Shown here one piece after another: positions 9,747-19,214 of a stretch of DNA of 64,000 nucleotides (the stretch's first letter is position 1; each line of letters begins with the position of its first letter). Under the pieces are notes generated by a model. The model had not been told where the DNA came from and searched no databases. It worked only from the letters and a program-made list of their open reading frames with translations. Source of the DNA: an uncultured Lachnospiraceae bacterium (GTDB lineage: Bacteria > Bacillota > Clostridia > Lachnospirales > Lachnospiraceae); NCBI GenBank assembly GCA_947591245.1, contig CANQCY010000006.1:1-64000 (forward strand), read 5' to 3'. The position numbers and the translations under genes were made by a program.

Positions 9747-10871
9747 TTAAAAAGTTCTTGATATACTACAATTGTTACTGTCAAAAAGCACATCTGCCAC
9801 TCTCTCTACAACCTCCTTTTCCAATTCCGGATACAACGGCAACACGAGCACTCTCTTCGAAAAATCTCGCGCCCTATCCAGACTGACATACTTATACTTA
9901 TTTTTAAAACAGACCTGGTCTGATGTCAATGGATAGAAATATTTTCTCGTATGAACACCCTCGCCTTTCAATGCGTCATATACCTGATTTCTGGTTTCCT
10001 CGTCAGAAAACAAAACTGGAAAATATCCATAATTCCGAACAACATCCGGTGCATGAGGATTCAATATGACGCCTTCGCAATTCTTTAGCGCCTCCTCATA
10101 AAACTCAGCAATTTCTTTTCTTTTCGCAATATTACTGTCAATGTATTTGAGATTACAAAGCCCCATTGCCGCTGCAAACTCGTTCATTTTCGCATTTGCA
10201 CCAACAGAAACTACAAGCTCCTCTGCACGAATCCCAAAATTTTTTAAATTATACAATCGTTCATAAATTTCCTTATTTGAAAAACAAACCGCCCCGCCTT
10301 CAATCGTATTGAACACTTTTGTCGCATGAAAACTAAAGACAGATAAATCACCATATGTAGCAATTCCTTTTCCCTTATAAGTCTCGCCAAATGCATGTGC
10401 CGCATCGTAAATCACTTTCAAATCATACTTGAACGCAATTTCCTGAATTTTCTCCACATTACATATGTTCCCATATACATGAACTGGAACGATGGCAACC
10501 GTCTTCTCCGTAATAAGTTCCTCGATTTTTTCCTCATCAATCGTATAGTCGTCTTTGACATCACAAAACACCGGCTCCAGTCCATTTCTCAAAATCGCAT
10601 GAGTCGTAGAAATAAAAGTAAATGGCGTTGTAATGACTTCGCTCCCTTTCGGAAAATTCATAACCTGAATCGCAAGTTCCAGCGCCATATGACCGTTTAC
10701 CATCAAAGAAACCTGCTCAACTTCCAAATAGTCTCGCAATTTTTTTTCTAATTCTCTGTGATAATCTCCCATATTCGTCAACCGGTGCGAATCCCAGATA
10801 GACTGTATCATATCCACATACTCCTCCAGCGGAGGCATGGAACTTCTTGTGACAAAAATTTCTTCCGACAT
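9747..10871 (-). CDS. DegT/DnrJ/EryC1/StrS family aminotransferase
   Basis: NGHMALELAIQVM, IYDAAHAFGETYKGKGIATYGDLSVFSFHATKVFNTIEGGAVCF (PLP-lysine region); start chosen at MSEEIF after GTGAGGG. Confidence 0.92.
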   Translation of the reverse strand: MSEEIFVTRSSMPPLEEYVDMIQSIWDSHRLTNMGDYHRELEKKLRDYLEVEQVSLMVNGHMALELAIQVMNFPKGSEVITTPFTFISTTHAILRNGLEPVFCDVKDDYTIDEEKIEELITEKTVAIVPVHVYGNICNVEKIQEIAFKYDLKVIYDAAHAFGETYKGKGIATYGDLSVFSFHATKVFNTIEGGAVCFSNKEIYERLYNLKNFGIRAEELVVSVGANAKMNEFAAAMGLCNLKYIDSNIAKRKEIAEFYEEALKNCEGVILNPHAPDVVRNYGYFPVLFSDEETRNQVYDALKGEGVHTRKYFYPLTSDQVCFKNKYKYVSLDRARDFSKRVLVLPLYPELEKEVVERVADVLFDSNNCSISRTF

Positions 10872-10879
10872 TAAATCCC

Positions 10880-11596
10880 TCACTTTTCCGGTTTGCACAG
10901 CTTAGAAGGATGCTCCTCCATCCATTTCTTATAATAAACCTCGTATTCTTTCACAAAAACATCACGCCAGGTATTATAATTCGCCATATTCAAAACGTCG
11001 TTTTCGTGGAGACACCATGGCATATCCATATATGGCACGACCACCTTATATCCGGCTTTCCAAAATTCCACGCTCTGGGACGCATCATAGTAATCCCATC
11101 CGCGAAACAAATCATCCCGCCATGGAACATCATACTGGGTCACCATGAGAAGGCCGTCAAGCGTAATCACTTCCGAATACTCTCCTTCTGCCCTCGCAAA
11201 AAAAGAATAATCCCGTTCTGTCACGCGGTCGATCAATATCTCCCCGGTACGCCGCCATGTACCATCGGACCACATGCCGCCGTCGTCAGCAATGCTCTCG
11301 TTTCCCACCACGCCAAACATGCCGATTTTCGGATGCTTCTGGAACAACTCCAGCATCGCGCACAGAAAATCCGGCTTCAAAATCAACACATCGTGATGCA
11401 TATACACTTTGTACTTTGCATCCGACGCGTTCATCGCCTCATTGTAGCCGCTTGTCATGCTCTCCGCATCCGTGACGGTCAGAAGCTCAACTTCATATTT
11501 TTCCGGCACAATCAGCTGTTCGATATAAAGCTGGCATTCCCTTGCCTGAAATTCATCATTGGAACACATGATAAAACAAATTTTCTGTTGATTCAT
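10880..11596 (-). CDS. Glycosyltransferase, GT2-like (Glyco_tranf_2_5 type)
   Basis: KICFIMCSNDE...SMTSGYNEAMNASDAKYKVYMHHDVLIL; homologous to both halves of the next gene. Confidence 0.8.
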   Translation of the reverse strand: MNQQKICFIMCSNDEFQARECQLYIEQLIVPEKYEVELLTVTDAESMTSGYNEAMNASDAKYKVYMHHDVLILKPDFLCAMLELFQKHPKIGMFGVVGNESIADDGGMWSDGTWRRTGEILIDRVTERDYSFFARAEGEYSEVITLDGLLMVTQYDVPWRDDLFRGWDYYDASQSVEFWKAGYKVVVPYMDMPWCLHENDVLNMANYNTWRDVFVKEYEVYYKKWMEEHPSKLCKPEK

Positions 11597-11640
11597 CCGA
11601 ACTCTCCTTCACATCTTTCTTTCACCTATCGTCCCCGTGT

Positions 11641-14600
11641 TTAATTCTGCTGTTGTTCAGCCAACTGTGCATACAGATTTGCCCGCATCGAACCTGCGCC
11701 TTCTTCCTTCGCAAATAACTGCGACAAATTTCGGCACAACTCTTTTTTATAAAAAATATTGTTGCGCAAAATATGAAGAATCAAATAATCCGATACTCCT
11801 GTCTTCTTGCAATACTCATATGCTTCGTTCCAATACTGCATCGGCAACCCAAATTCCAGCCGCCTTAAATAATATTTCACCCGGATATAATGCGCTACGA
11901 GTTCGTCCGGATTCTGCGACACATCAAATACCGTCACTGGAACATTCTTCTCTACCTCGCGACGGAAAATACCGATTAGAATGAGCAAAATATTCCCGGC
12001 CTTTCCACGCCATTCTTTATCCAATTGCATTAAAAGCTTCTCCGCTGCCAAAACTTCTCCCTGCCAGATCAATGAATAAACCAGTTCCTGGTATCGGGCA
12101 AACACATCCCACCAGAGACGGCTGGCATCAAAGACGCATATATAGGATACCGCACATATCATTTTCATTGAAAATTGTCCATCACAAATTCCTTTTTGCA
12201 AATACTCCCATGCTGCCTCTCCATATCCAAAATAAATACGCCGCAGCATGAATTTCACTTCGTCATACTCGCGTATAAACGCAGGCATTCGTTCTGGCGT
12301 CGAATAGTTGGTCTCTCCAAACGCCATCAGTTCCTCTGCCCTTACTTTCAAAAAGAGCACGACATATGCCAATTCACTGTTCAGATTGTCCGCTCCCAGA
12401 CTTTCCAAGCATCTGGTTGTCCGTTCAAAATCTCCGGACTCAAAGGCTTTCATTACCTCTTTTCTCTTTTCGTTGTTTACCGCATTCTGACGCTCCATGC
12501 CCATCCCGATATACTCATGTCCAAGCGCTGCATAAACTTCACAAAATATTTTCCGATATTTCTCCCACTGGACATATTCGCACTGACCGGCGTCATGAAA
12601 AACCCACGGCTCTTCTTCTTTCCTGATACACGGAACGACAATGCGGTATCCTGCCTGACGAATATTCATGGACTGAGAAAGGTCATAAAAATCCCAACCG
12701 TCAAAATTCTTTTCATCCCAAGGCAAATCATACTGTGTTGCCATAAACATACCGTCAATCCCTGTCACATCCACCCGCTTTTCGCTCTCCCCGGACGACC
12801 AGTCAAACGCATAACATTCCGTCGCATTGCATACATTAACCGCCCCGGCGTCCCATTCTCTCGCATAGGCTCCCGAGCTCGCCAATTCTTTTTTTCCGAC
12901 AACTCCAACCATTCCGATTGAATCATCCTGAAAAATCTCCAGCAAATCATACAGAATGTTCTCATTTACAATCAATACATCCTGATGCAGATAAATCTTA
13001 TATTTGGCATCCGACTGCGCCATCGCCTGATTGTATCCGCCAGTCATCGAGGACGCTCCTCGGATGACAGCCTTTTCTTTCTTATATCCTTCTGGAATTC
13101 TGAGTTTATCGATATACCACAGGCACTCTTCCAAATACCTTTCATCATTCGCACAAATTACAAAACAAATCTTGCGCTCATTGTTCTGGCGGTTCTCTAT
13201 CTCATTTTGTCCCTGCGTGCTTTCTGCCAGCTGTGTATACCGCTTTGCCCGCAAAGATTTCTCTCCCTCATTTTTGACAAACAACTCCGCAAGTTTCTGA
13301 AACAGTCTCTTCGGGTAAGGAATCGCTTCTTTGATAATATAGAGCATCAACTCATCCGATACGCCGGTCTGAATTATATAATCATAAAATTTCTGATCAT
13401 CTGTTTCTTTCTGCGCCATCTGACGCAAATCACGCTCCAGACGAATATAATGCGCAGCCAGCTCATCCACATTTCGGGACGTATCAAACACCGTCGGCGC
13501 CGCATCCTTCTCGACTTCACTCTTAAAGATCTGAATCAGAGCCAGCAACAGATTCTCCGCTTTTTCACGTTCCGTTCTTTTGAGCTGAGATAATAACTGT
13601 TCTACCTGCAGAACCTCTCCCTGTTCCAATAATAACCGAATCATTTTCTGAAACCTGCCATAAATCTTCTGCCAGAGACGATCCGAATCATATACGCACG
13701 TCTGAACTGCCTGATACAGCATCCGCATCGTAATCGCACCGTCATTCAGCTTGTCCTGCAGCGTCTGCCATGCCTCATTCTCCGCAATTCCGAAATAAAT
13801 ACGCCGCAACATGAATTTCACTTCATCATACGCCACGATAAACTCCTGAAATGACTCAACATCGGAAAAAGAAACCCTCCCCAGTTCTATCCATTCATCA
13901 AGAGTTATAAGCATAAACAGCATAATATATGCCGTTTTCGTATCAAAATTTTCTCCTCCCAGTTCATTCAGATACTGATTCGTCTTTTCAAAATCCCCCG
14001 CCTCAAAAGCGTCCTTAACTTGACGGCGTTTCTCCAAAGTATCTTCACTTACTCTTCCCCATTTTATCACCTCATACCGGTATCCCTCCGAAGCATACCG
14101 TTCGCAAAATATCTTGCGGTACCTGTCCCATTCATAATACTCGCTCTGTCCAGAATCATGAAAACACCATAACTCTTCATTTGGTACGCACGGCACGACA
14201 ATACGGTATCCTGACCTATGAAAGACGGCAGACTGGGATATGTCATAAAAATCCCATCCGTCAAAATTTTCTTCATCCCAAGGCAGGTCGTACTGGGTCG
14301 CCATAAAAATTCCATCAATGCTGATGACATCCATCCATTTTTCATTTTCTTCGAGCCGCCACTCATAACGGTACGTATCCGCAACATTACACACTTCCAC
14401 AGTTCCGGCATCCCAGCTGGTCGTATACTCTCCCGCCCTCATGAAATCCTTTCTGCCAATACAACCAACCATACCAATGGAAGCATCCTGAAAAACTGTC
14501 AAAAGCTCGGTCAGAAGATTTCGATTTACAAGCAGCACATCCTGATGAATGTAAATTTTATATTTAGCATCGGACTGCGCCATCGCCTGATTGTATCCGC

Positions 14601-14745
14601 TTGTCATGGAAGACGCACCGCGGATGATAATCTCTTCCTTCTCATATCCTTCTGGCAAGGCAAGATTCCCGATATACCATAAGCATTCTTCCAGTTCTCT
14701 CTCTTTATTTGCACAGATGATAAAACAAAATTTACGCTCGTTCAT
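11641..14745 (-). CDS. Tandemly duplicated GT2-like glycosyltransferase (two full-length units in one polypeptide)
   Basis: NERKFCFIICANKERELEECLWYI...GASSMTSGYNQAMAQSDAKYKIYIHQDVL repeated as NNERKICFVICANDERYLEECLWYI...GASSMTGGYNQAMAQSDAKYKIYLHQDVL; unit boundary near 13185. Confidence 0.85.
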   Translation of the reverse strand: MNERKFCFIICANKERELEECLWYIGNLALPEGYEKEEIIIRGASSMTSGYNQAMAQSDAKYKIYIHQDVLLVNRNLLTELLTVFQDASIGMVGCIGRKDFMRAGEYTTSWDAGTVEVCNVADTYRYEWRLEENEKWMDVISIDGIFMATQYDLPWDEENFDGWDFYDISQSAVFHRSGYRIVVPCVPNEELWCFHDSGQSEYYEWDRYRKIFCERYASEGYRYEVIKWGRVSEDTLEKRRQVKDAFEAGDFEKTNQYLNELGGENFDTKTAYIMLFMLITLDEWIELGRVSFSDVESFQEFIVAYDEVKFMLRRIYFGIAENEAWQTLQDKLNDGAITMRMLYQAVQTCVYDSDRLWQKIYGRFQKMIRLLLEQGEVLQVEQLLSQLKRTEREKAENLLLALIQIFKSEVEKDAAPTVFDTSRNVDELAAHYIRLERDLRQMAQKETDDQKFYDYIIQTGVSDELMLYIIKEAIPYPKRLFQKLAELFVKNEGEKSLRAKRYTQLAESTQGQNEIENRQNNERKICFVICANDERYLEECLWYIDKLRIPEGYKKEKAVIRGASSMTGGYNQAMAQSDAKYKIYLHQDVLIVNENILYDLLEIFQDDSIGMVGVVGKKELASSGAYAREWDAGAVNVCNATECYAFDWSSGESEKRVDVTGIDGMFMATQYDLPWDEKNFDGWDFYDLSQSMNIRQAGYRIVVPCIRKEEEPWVFHDAGQCEYVQWEKYRKIFCEVYAALGHEYIGMGMERQNAVNNEKRKEVMKAFESGDFERTTRCLESLGADNLNSELAYVVLFLKVRAEELMAFGETNYSTPERMPAFIREYDEVKFMLRRIYFGYGEAAWEYLQKGICDGQFSMKMICAVSYICVFDASRLWWDVFARYQELVYSLIWQGEVLAAEKLLMQLDKEWRGKAGNILLILIGIFRREVEKNVPVTVFDVSQNPDELVAHYIRVKYYLRRLEFGLPMQYWNEAYEYCKKTGVSDYLILHILRNNIFYKKELCRNLSQLFAKEEGAGSMRANLYAQLAEQQQN

Positions 14746-14765
14746 CTTCCCTCTTCCTTCCCCGT

Positions 14766-15890
14766 CTACTCATTCTCCGAAAATACCGTATTAAACATCG
14801 TAATCGCCCTTGCCCGGTAAGAATGATACTCTTTTACCGCCTGCTGTCCTGCCTTTGCAATTTGCACCCGCTCTTCCTCGTGTTCCAGATAATAAGCAAT
14901 TTTCTCCAGCAAATCTTGTTCATTCACAAATGTCTCCAAGTGCTCGCCAATCACAAAGTTTTCTGCAATCTCCGGCTGGTAATTTGTCAGGACAAATCCT
15001 CCCGCCGCCATAATCTCAAATACTTCCTGCGGAACTCCGGACATAACCGAACGGTGCGTCAGATGCAGATTAATCCGGCTGTTTTGATAAATTTTTGCCC
15101 GTTCCTCCCATGTACTCACTTCTCCGTGCTTATGCGCCGCGGGAATGCCATGGGCATCATCCGCCGTATATAGCTGAATATCAAATTGTTCTGAAATCTC
15201 TTTTAAAAGCCGTTGTCGTTCTATCTCTGTCACCTTATCGCCAAGAATCCCGGCAGCTATGACATTGCGTTCCGCACCTGCTGCCATTTTCTCTGGCAAA
15301 CATGTTTCCGGTATAAACTTTTTCAACTCTTTAACGATATCATTATTTAACGCTACTACTAATAGGTTATATCCATAGATCCGCACCTGCGTCCGAACCA
15401 GAGCCTCCATATACCCCCGCGCATATTCTGATACTTCTTCCTTTGCCTTATCATACGCCTTATGCTCAAGGCACAAGCTGCCGACAAAGGAGATATCAGC
15501 CATTTCCCCTCCGGCAGTTTGTGTAAAACAATCGACGCCCGCTCCGAGCGGAAGATGAAAACACCGCCCCTGTGTGAACCGCTGCAATTCTTGACAAACC
15601 GCTCCATCAAAACAGAAAATAAAATTGCATGGATTCTTTATCGCCGAATGATAGATGGCTGTTTGCGGCAATTGCACGATATATGAAAGATAGGGAATCA
15701 GCGCCTTCTGACACACGACAGACACATCAGAAGAAAAGTTTATGGAAAATACAAATAAGTAGTCCTCCATCACTTTTTCTTCCGTCAGTTCCGTCGCACG
15801 AATCTCATCCATCTCAAGTCCTGCGCTGCGAAATCCTTCCAGTATGCCGGACTCTGACTTTCCCATTCCAACACATGCTAATGCTTTCAT
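14766..15890 (-). CDS. CgeB-like glycosyltransferase
   Basis: NSRINLHLTHRSVMSGVPQEVFEIMAAGGFVLTNYQPEIAENF...YYLEHEEERVQIAKAGQQAVKEYHSY. Confidence 0.8.
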   Translation of the reverse strand: MKALACVGMGKSESGILEGFRSAGLEMDEIRATELTEEKVMEDYLFVFSINFSSDVSVVCQKALIPYLSYIVQLPQTAIYHSAIKNPCNFIFCFDGAVCQELQRFTQGRCFHLPLGAGVDCFTQTAGGEMADISFVGSLCLEHKAYDKAKEEVSEYARGYMEALVRTQVRIYGYNLLVVALNNDIVKELKKFIPETCLPEKMAAGAERNVIAAGILGDKVTEIERQRLLKEISEQFDIQLYTADDAHGIPAAHKHGEVSTWEERAKIYQNSRINLHLTHRSVMSGVPQEVFEIMAAGGFVLTNYQPEIAENFVIGEHLETFVNEQDLLEKIAYYLEHEEERVQIAKAGQQAVKEYHSYRARAITMFNTVFSENE

Positions 15891-15982
15891 TTTTTCCTCC
15901 ATATTAAAACATTTTAGACTTCCTTTTTACTTCTTCATTTGCTATAATGGAACATATAGAATCATATTTAGGAGGTCTATCT

Positions 15983-16444
15983 GTGAAACAAATTACTATA
16001 TTATACAATGCTCTCCTCGATCAAGAGCAAAAAAAATTAGCAACTCAGCTGTCATCCACACTAAAAAAACATAATTACGAAACCAAACTGGTTCCTATCC
16101 GTTCTGATTTAGACACTGACCGCCTGATCAAAAGCATTCATCCCAAAACCTGCCAGCTCATTCTCACCGTGAATATGGCTGGATACAATCTTCTGAGTAC
16201 GGACGCCGCGCCATCTCTGAACCACCTGACCGTTAATATCGTGAATTACATCAATATTTCACCTGAGATTTTCGATGTCGTTTTCGACATGCGAATGAAT
16301 TTTACGATGTCATTCCTATTTTCTACCAAAAAAGATGCCGACTATGTAACTAAGAAGCACCCTCGTCTTCGCAACGTGTTTTGCGCCCCGGGCATCCACG
16401 ATTTTCTTCCTGTTTATTTAAACGAGCTTGATTGGCGGTACTGA
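15983..16444 (+). CDS. Short protein resembling the N-terminal half of a CgeB/DUF3880-type glycosyltransferase
   Basis: GTG start at 15983 with AGGAGGT SD; LILTVNMAGYNLLS...VNYINISPEIFDVVFDMRMNFTMSFLFSTKKDADYVTKKHPRLRNVFCAPG. Confidence 0.55.
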   Translation: MKQITILYNALLDQEQKKLATQLSSTLKKHNYETKLVPIRSDLDTDRLIKSIHPKTCQLILTVNMAGYNLLSTDAAPSLNHLTVNIVNYINISPEIFDVVFDMRMNFTMSFLFSTKKDADYVTKKHPRLRNVFCAPGIHDFLPVYLNELDWRY

Positions 16445-17619
16445 TCTCCAAGGACGATGCGGAACATCTTGTCCAGCTGATTCTCATAAGAGAACCGCTT
16501 CACCGCCTCGTGTCCATTGCGAGCAATTTCCTGTCTCTCTTCCTCATGCTCCAAATAGTACTCTGCCTTCCCAATCGCATCTTCAATACTCTCATAAATG
16601 ACGCAATCTACACCGGGACGGAAATTTTCTACCAGTTCCTCCTGATAATTACTCAGCAAAAATCCCCCCGCCCCCATAATATCAAGCACGCGAAGCGGCA
16701 TTCCCACTGTAATCTGCTTATACGATATGTTCAAATTGATTTTGCTTGCCTTAAATACCTTCGGCATACCAAAATGGCTGCTTACCGTTCCGCAAAATTC
16801 TACCCGCTTCAGCATTTTTTCTTCCTTAGGAGAAAACAACTTAAATGGATGCCGTTTCGACAAGGCAGAGATAATGAATAACCTTTCCCGTCTTGTAATC
16901 TCCCTAGCCAACATCATCGTGACCCAGCCACGGAACTCGTCTGGCGGCGCCTCAATCGCCCCTTTAAACTCCGGCACTTTCTTTTTCAATTTGCTTTGTA
17001 ATGTATTCAATAACTCGTCCGAAATCAAATCGTCAATAAAATAATCTCCATAGATCCGGTACTGCGTCTCAATCAAGCTCTCAAAATATCCCTTCTCATA
17101 GTCGTCCAGCACGCATTTTAACGCAATATAATCTGAATCATACATATTCCCGACAAACGAGATATCTGTCGTAAAGTCCTTTTTCTCATCTGCCGTCAAT
17201 CGGATCTGATCCAGCCTCGCAATATTAACTGCCAACGGAAGATGATATACATTTTCAAAGCCTCTCTCTTTATAAAACTGATACTGCGCCTTGTCAAACA
17301 CAAACAAATAGCTCATCGGATAATGCAAATAATCCTGTATCTTTAATGATAAAGGGCAATCATATGCCCATGCAATATACGGCACTTTCTCTTTATCGCA
17401 TGCAATCGCTACCGAGTTCCAGTAATTTAACGACATCACGACGTCAAAATTCCCCTCATGCAGAATCCTTCCAAAATTCCTAATAAAATAATCATCTACA
17501 ATGCTGGTTTCTTTTCCAATCTCATAGGAAAATGTCTCATACTCAATCTTCATCCGTTCAAAAACATCCAATAAATCGCTCTGCATATAGGCATTCCACT
17601 CGTACAAAAGCAGCTTCAC
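16414..17619 (-). CDS. CgeB/DUF3880-type glycosyltransferase
   Basis: FDVVMSLNYWNSVAIACDKEKVPYIAWAYDCPLSL; SKINLNISYKQITVGMPLRVLDIMGAGGFLLSNYQEELVENF. Confidence 0.85.
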   Translation of the reverse strand: MKLLLYEWNAYMQSDLLDVFERMKIEYETFSYEIGKETSIVDDYFIRNFGRILHEGNFDVVMSLNYWNSVAIACDKEKVPYIAWAYDCPLSLKIQDYLHYPMSYLFVFDKAQYQFYKERGFENVYHLPLAVNIARLDQIRLTADEKKDFTTDISFVGNMYDSDYIALKCVLDDYEKGYFESLIETQYRIYGDYFIDDLISDELLNTLQSKLKKKVPEFKGAIEAPPDEFRGWVTMMLAREITRRERLFIISALSKRHPFKLFSPKEEKMLKRVEFCGTVSSHFGMPKVFKASKINLNISYKQITVGMPLRVLDIMGAGGFLLSNYQEELVENFRPGVDCVIYESIEDAIGKAEYYLEHEEERQEIARNGHEAVKRFSYENQLDKMFRIVLGDQYRQSSSFK

Positions 17620-17649
17620 AACAACACTGTCTCCTTTCCAGAAAATAAG

Positions 17650-17692
17650 AAAAAAGTGCCCCCGCGAAGTAAAATACTTTTATCGGGGACAC
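17650..17692 (-). terminator. Rho-independent terminator downstream of flagellin
   Basis: minus strand GTGTCCCCG...CGGGGGCAC followed by TTTTTT. Confidence 0.7.
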
Positions 17693-17765
17693 TCTCGACT
17701 TGCACAAATATTAACCAGTGATCAAACTCACCCGTTCGGGCATACTCAAACCTTTACGAATATGA

Positions 17766-18581
17766 TTACTGTAAGAGTGAAAGTACTCCCTGGTTTGCCT
17801 GATTTGCCTGAGCAAGCATTGATGTAGCTGCCTGCTGAAGGATGCTCTCCTTGGAGAATCTGGTCATTTCATCAGCCATATCTGTATCACGGATGCGGCT
17901 CTCTGCAGACTGCAGATTCTCAGCTGTATTGTCATCCACCTTCACTGTGTACTCCAGACGGTTCTGGATAGCACCCAGTTTAGAACGCATCGTAGATACT
18001 GACTTCAGCATGCCGTCTACGATAGAAAGCTTAGCGGAGTTTGTGGAACCAGAAGATGCCGTAATTGTTACATCCTGCCAAGCTGTCGTAGAAATCGTCA
18101 CGCTGATACCCTGGCCGCTGTTAGCTCCGATCTGAAGGAACTGTTTAGAGTAGCTGCCATCCAACAATGTCTTCTTATTGTACTCAGTATCAGTGTTAAT
18201 ACGTGTGTACTCAGCTTTCAACTCGTCAATCTCATCCTGAATCTTCTGGTAGTCATTCTCTTTGCTCTTCTCCAATGTACCTGTGTTAGCTGCCTGAACT
18301 ACCAGTTCACGAGTTCTCTGAAGAATTGCATGCTGCTGTTCCATAGCGCCTTCAGCCGTCTGAATCATTGCAATACCATCCTGCGCATTGTCAGAAGCTC
18401 TGTTCAGTCCGCGAACCTGAGCTCTCAGCTTCTCACTAATTGCAAGACCTGCTGCATCATCTGCCGCACGGTTTACTTTGTAACCGCTTGACAGCTTCTC
18501 TGCTGATTTTGAAAGGTTGTTGCCTACAATGCCCAACTGTCTGTTGGTGTTCATGGATCTCATATTGTGCTGAATAATCAT
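17766..18581 (-). CDS. hag: Flagellin
   Basis: MIIQHNMRSMNTNRQLGI...LSSGYKVNRAADDAAGLAISEKLRAQVRGL and C-terminal SILQQAATSMLAQANQANQGVLSLLQ. Confidence 0.98.
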   Translation of the reverse strand: MIIQHNMRSMNTNRQLGIVGNNLSKSAEKLSSGYKVNRAADDAAGLAISEKLRAQVRGLNRASDNAQDGIAMIQTAEGAMEQQHAILQRTRELVVQAANTGTLEKSKENDYQKIQDEIDELKAEYTRINTDTEYNKKTLLDGSYSKQFLQIGANSGQGISVTISTTAWQDVTITASSGSTNSAKLSIVDGMLKSVSTMRSKLGAIQNRLEYTVKVDDNTAENLQSAESRIRDTDMADEMTRFSKESILQQAATSMLAQANQANQGVLSLLQ

Positions 18582-18587
18582 AATAAT

Positions 18588-18621
18588 TACCTCCTTGTTT
18601 TACCGTCGCAAATCCATTTGC
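18588..18621 (-). promoter_or_regulatory. Candidate CsrA-binding region in the flagellin leader
   Basis: minus strand GCAAA-TGGA-TTTGC hairpin with GGA in the loop (18608-18621) and AACAAGGAGGT overlapping the SD (18588-18600). Confidence 0.5.
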
Positions 18622-18763
18622 AACGTTGCTTTTAATTTTAGTTTTGATTTTGTTTATAATATCCGAGGAATCAAAACTCCGGTGCGGGCCCGGCACCAAA
18701 AGAATCTGATTCCATCGGTTATTAACAGTTTTTTGTAATGCATCTTTTCTGTTTGACACTATA

Positions 18764-18790
18764 TATATCGGAGCATCTTTTTAAAACTTA
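18764..18790 (-). promoter_or_regulatory. SigD/sigma-28-type promoter of flagellin
   Basis: minus strand TAAG-N15-CCGATATA. Confidence 0.75.
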
Positions 18791-18852
18791 ACCCCTTTTT
18801 TTAATTTTATAAAAGAGTTTTTAGGGAGGCCTTATCCCGCATCTTTGGAGCG

Positions 18853-19194
18853 TCAGGAATCCTCCTCTTCCTCCTCAAGCAGAGAAGCATAATATCTCAG
18901 CGTGCACGCCATCTCTTCCCGGCATTCCTCATCTGTTTGGATCGCCGCGTCCGCCTGAAAGACAGCATTCTTTCCGAAAATAAAATTCATGTCACAGTCC
19001 AGCTCCTGTGCCAGAATATATGCATAAATACCGGAAAAACCAGTCTGTCCCGTCTCAATCCTATACAAGGCGTCATCCGTAATATGAAAAATATCTGCCA
19101 GCTTCTGCCGGCTCATATTCTTCATTTCCCGAAATTTCTTGATATTTGCCCCTATTTCCGCATGAATATTTTTCTCACGCAGCTCTCGTTTCAT
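18853..19194 (-). CDS. XRE-family helix-turn-helix regulator
   Basis: IGANIKKFREMKNMSRQKLADIFHITDDALYRIETGQ. Confidence 0.8.
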   Translation of the reverse strand: MKRELREKNIHAEIGANIKKFREMKNMSRQKLADIFHITDDALYRIETGQTGFSGIYAYILAQELDCDMNFIFGKNAVFQADAAIQTDEECREEMACTLRYYASLLEEEEEDS

Positions 19195-19214
19195 TCAAAT
19201 ACTCCTTTGCTTGC

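Noticed and set aside
10910-13593. Long plus-strand ORFs (10910-11644, 12175-12921, 12985-13593) opposite the glycosyltransferase genes
   Set aside because: Antisense to clearly homologous GT genes, no recognisable domain or SD context; spurious ORFs from codon bias.
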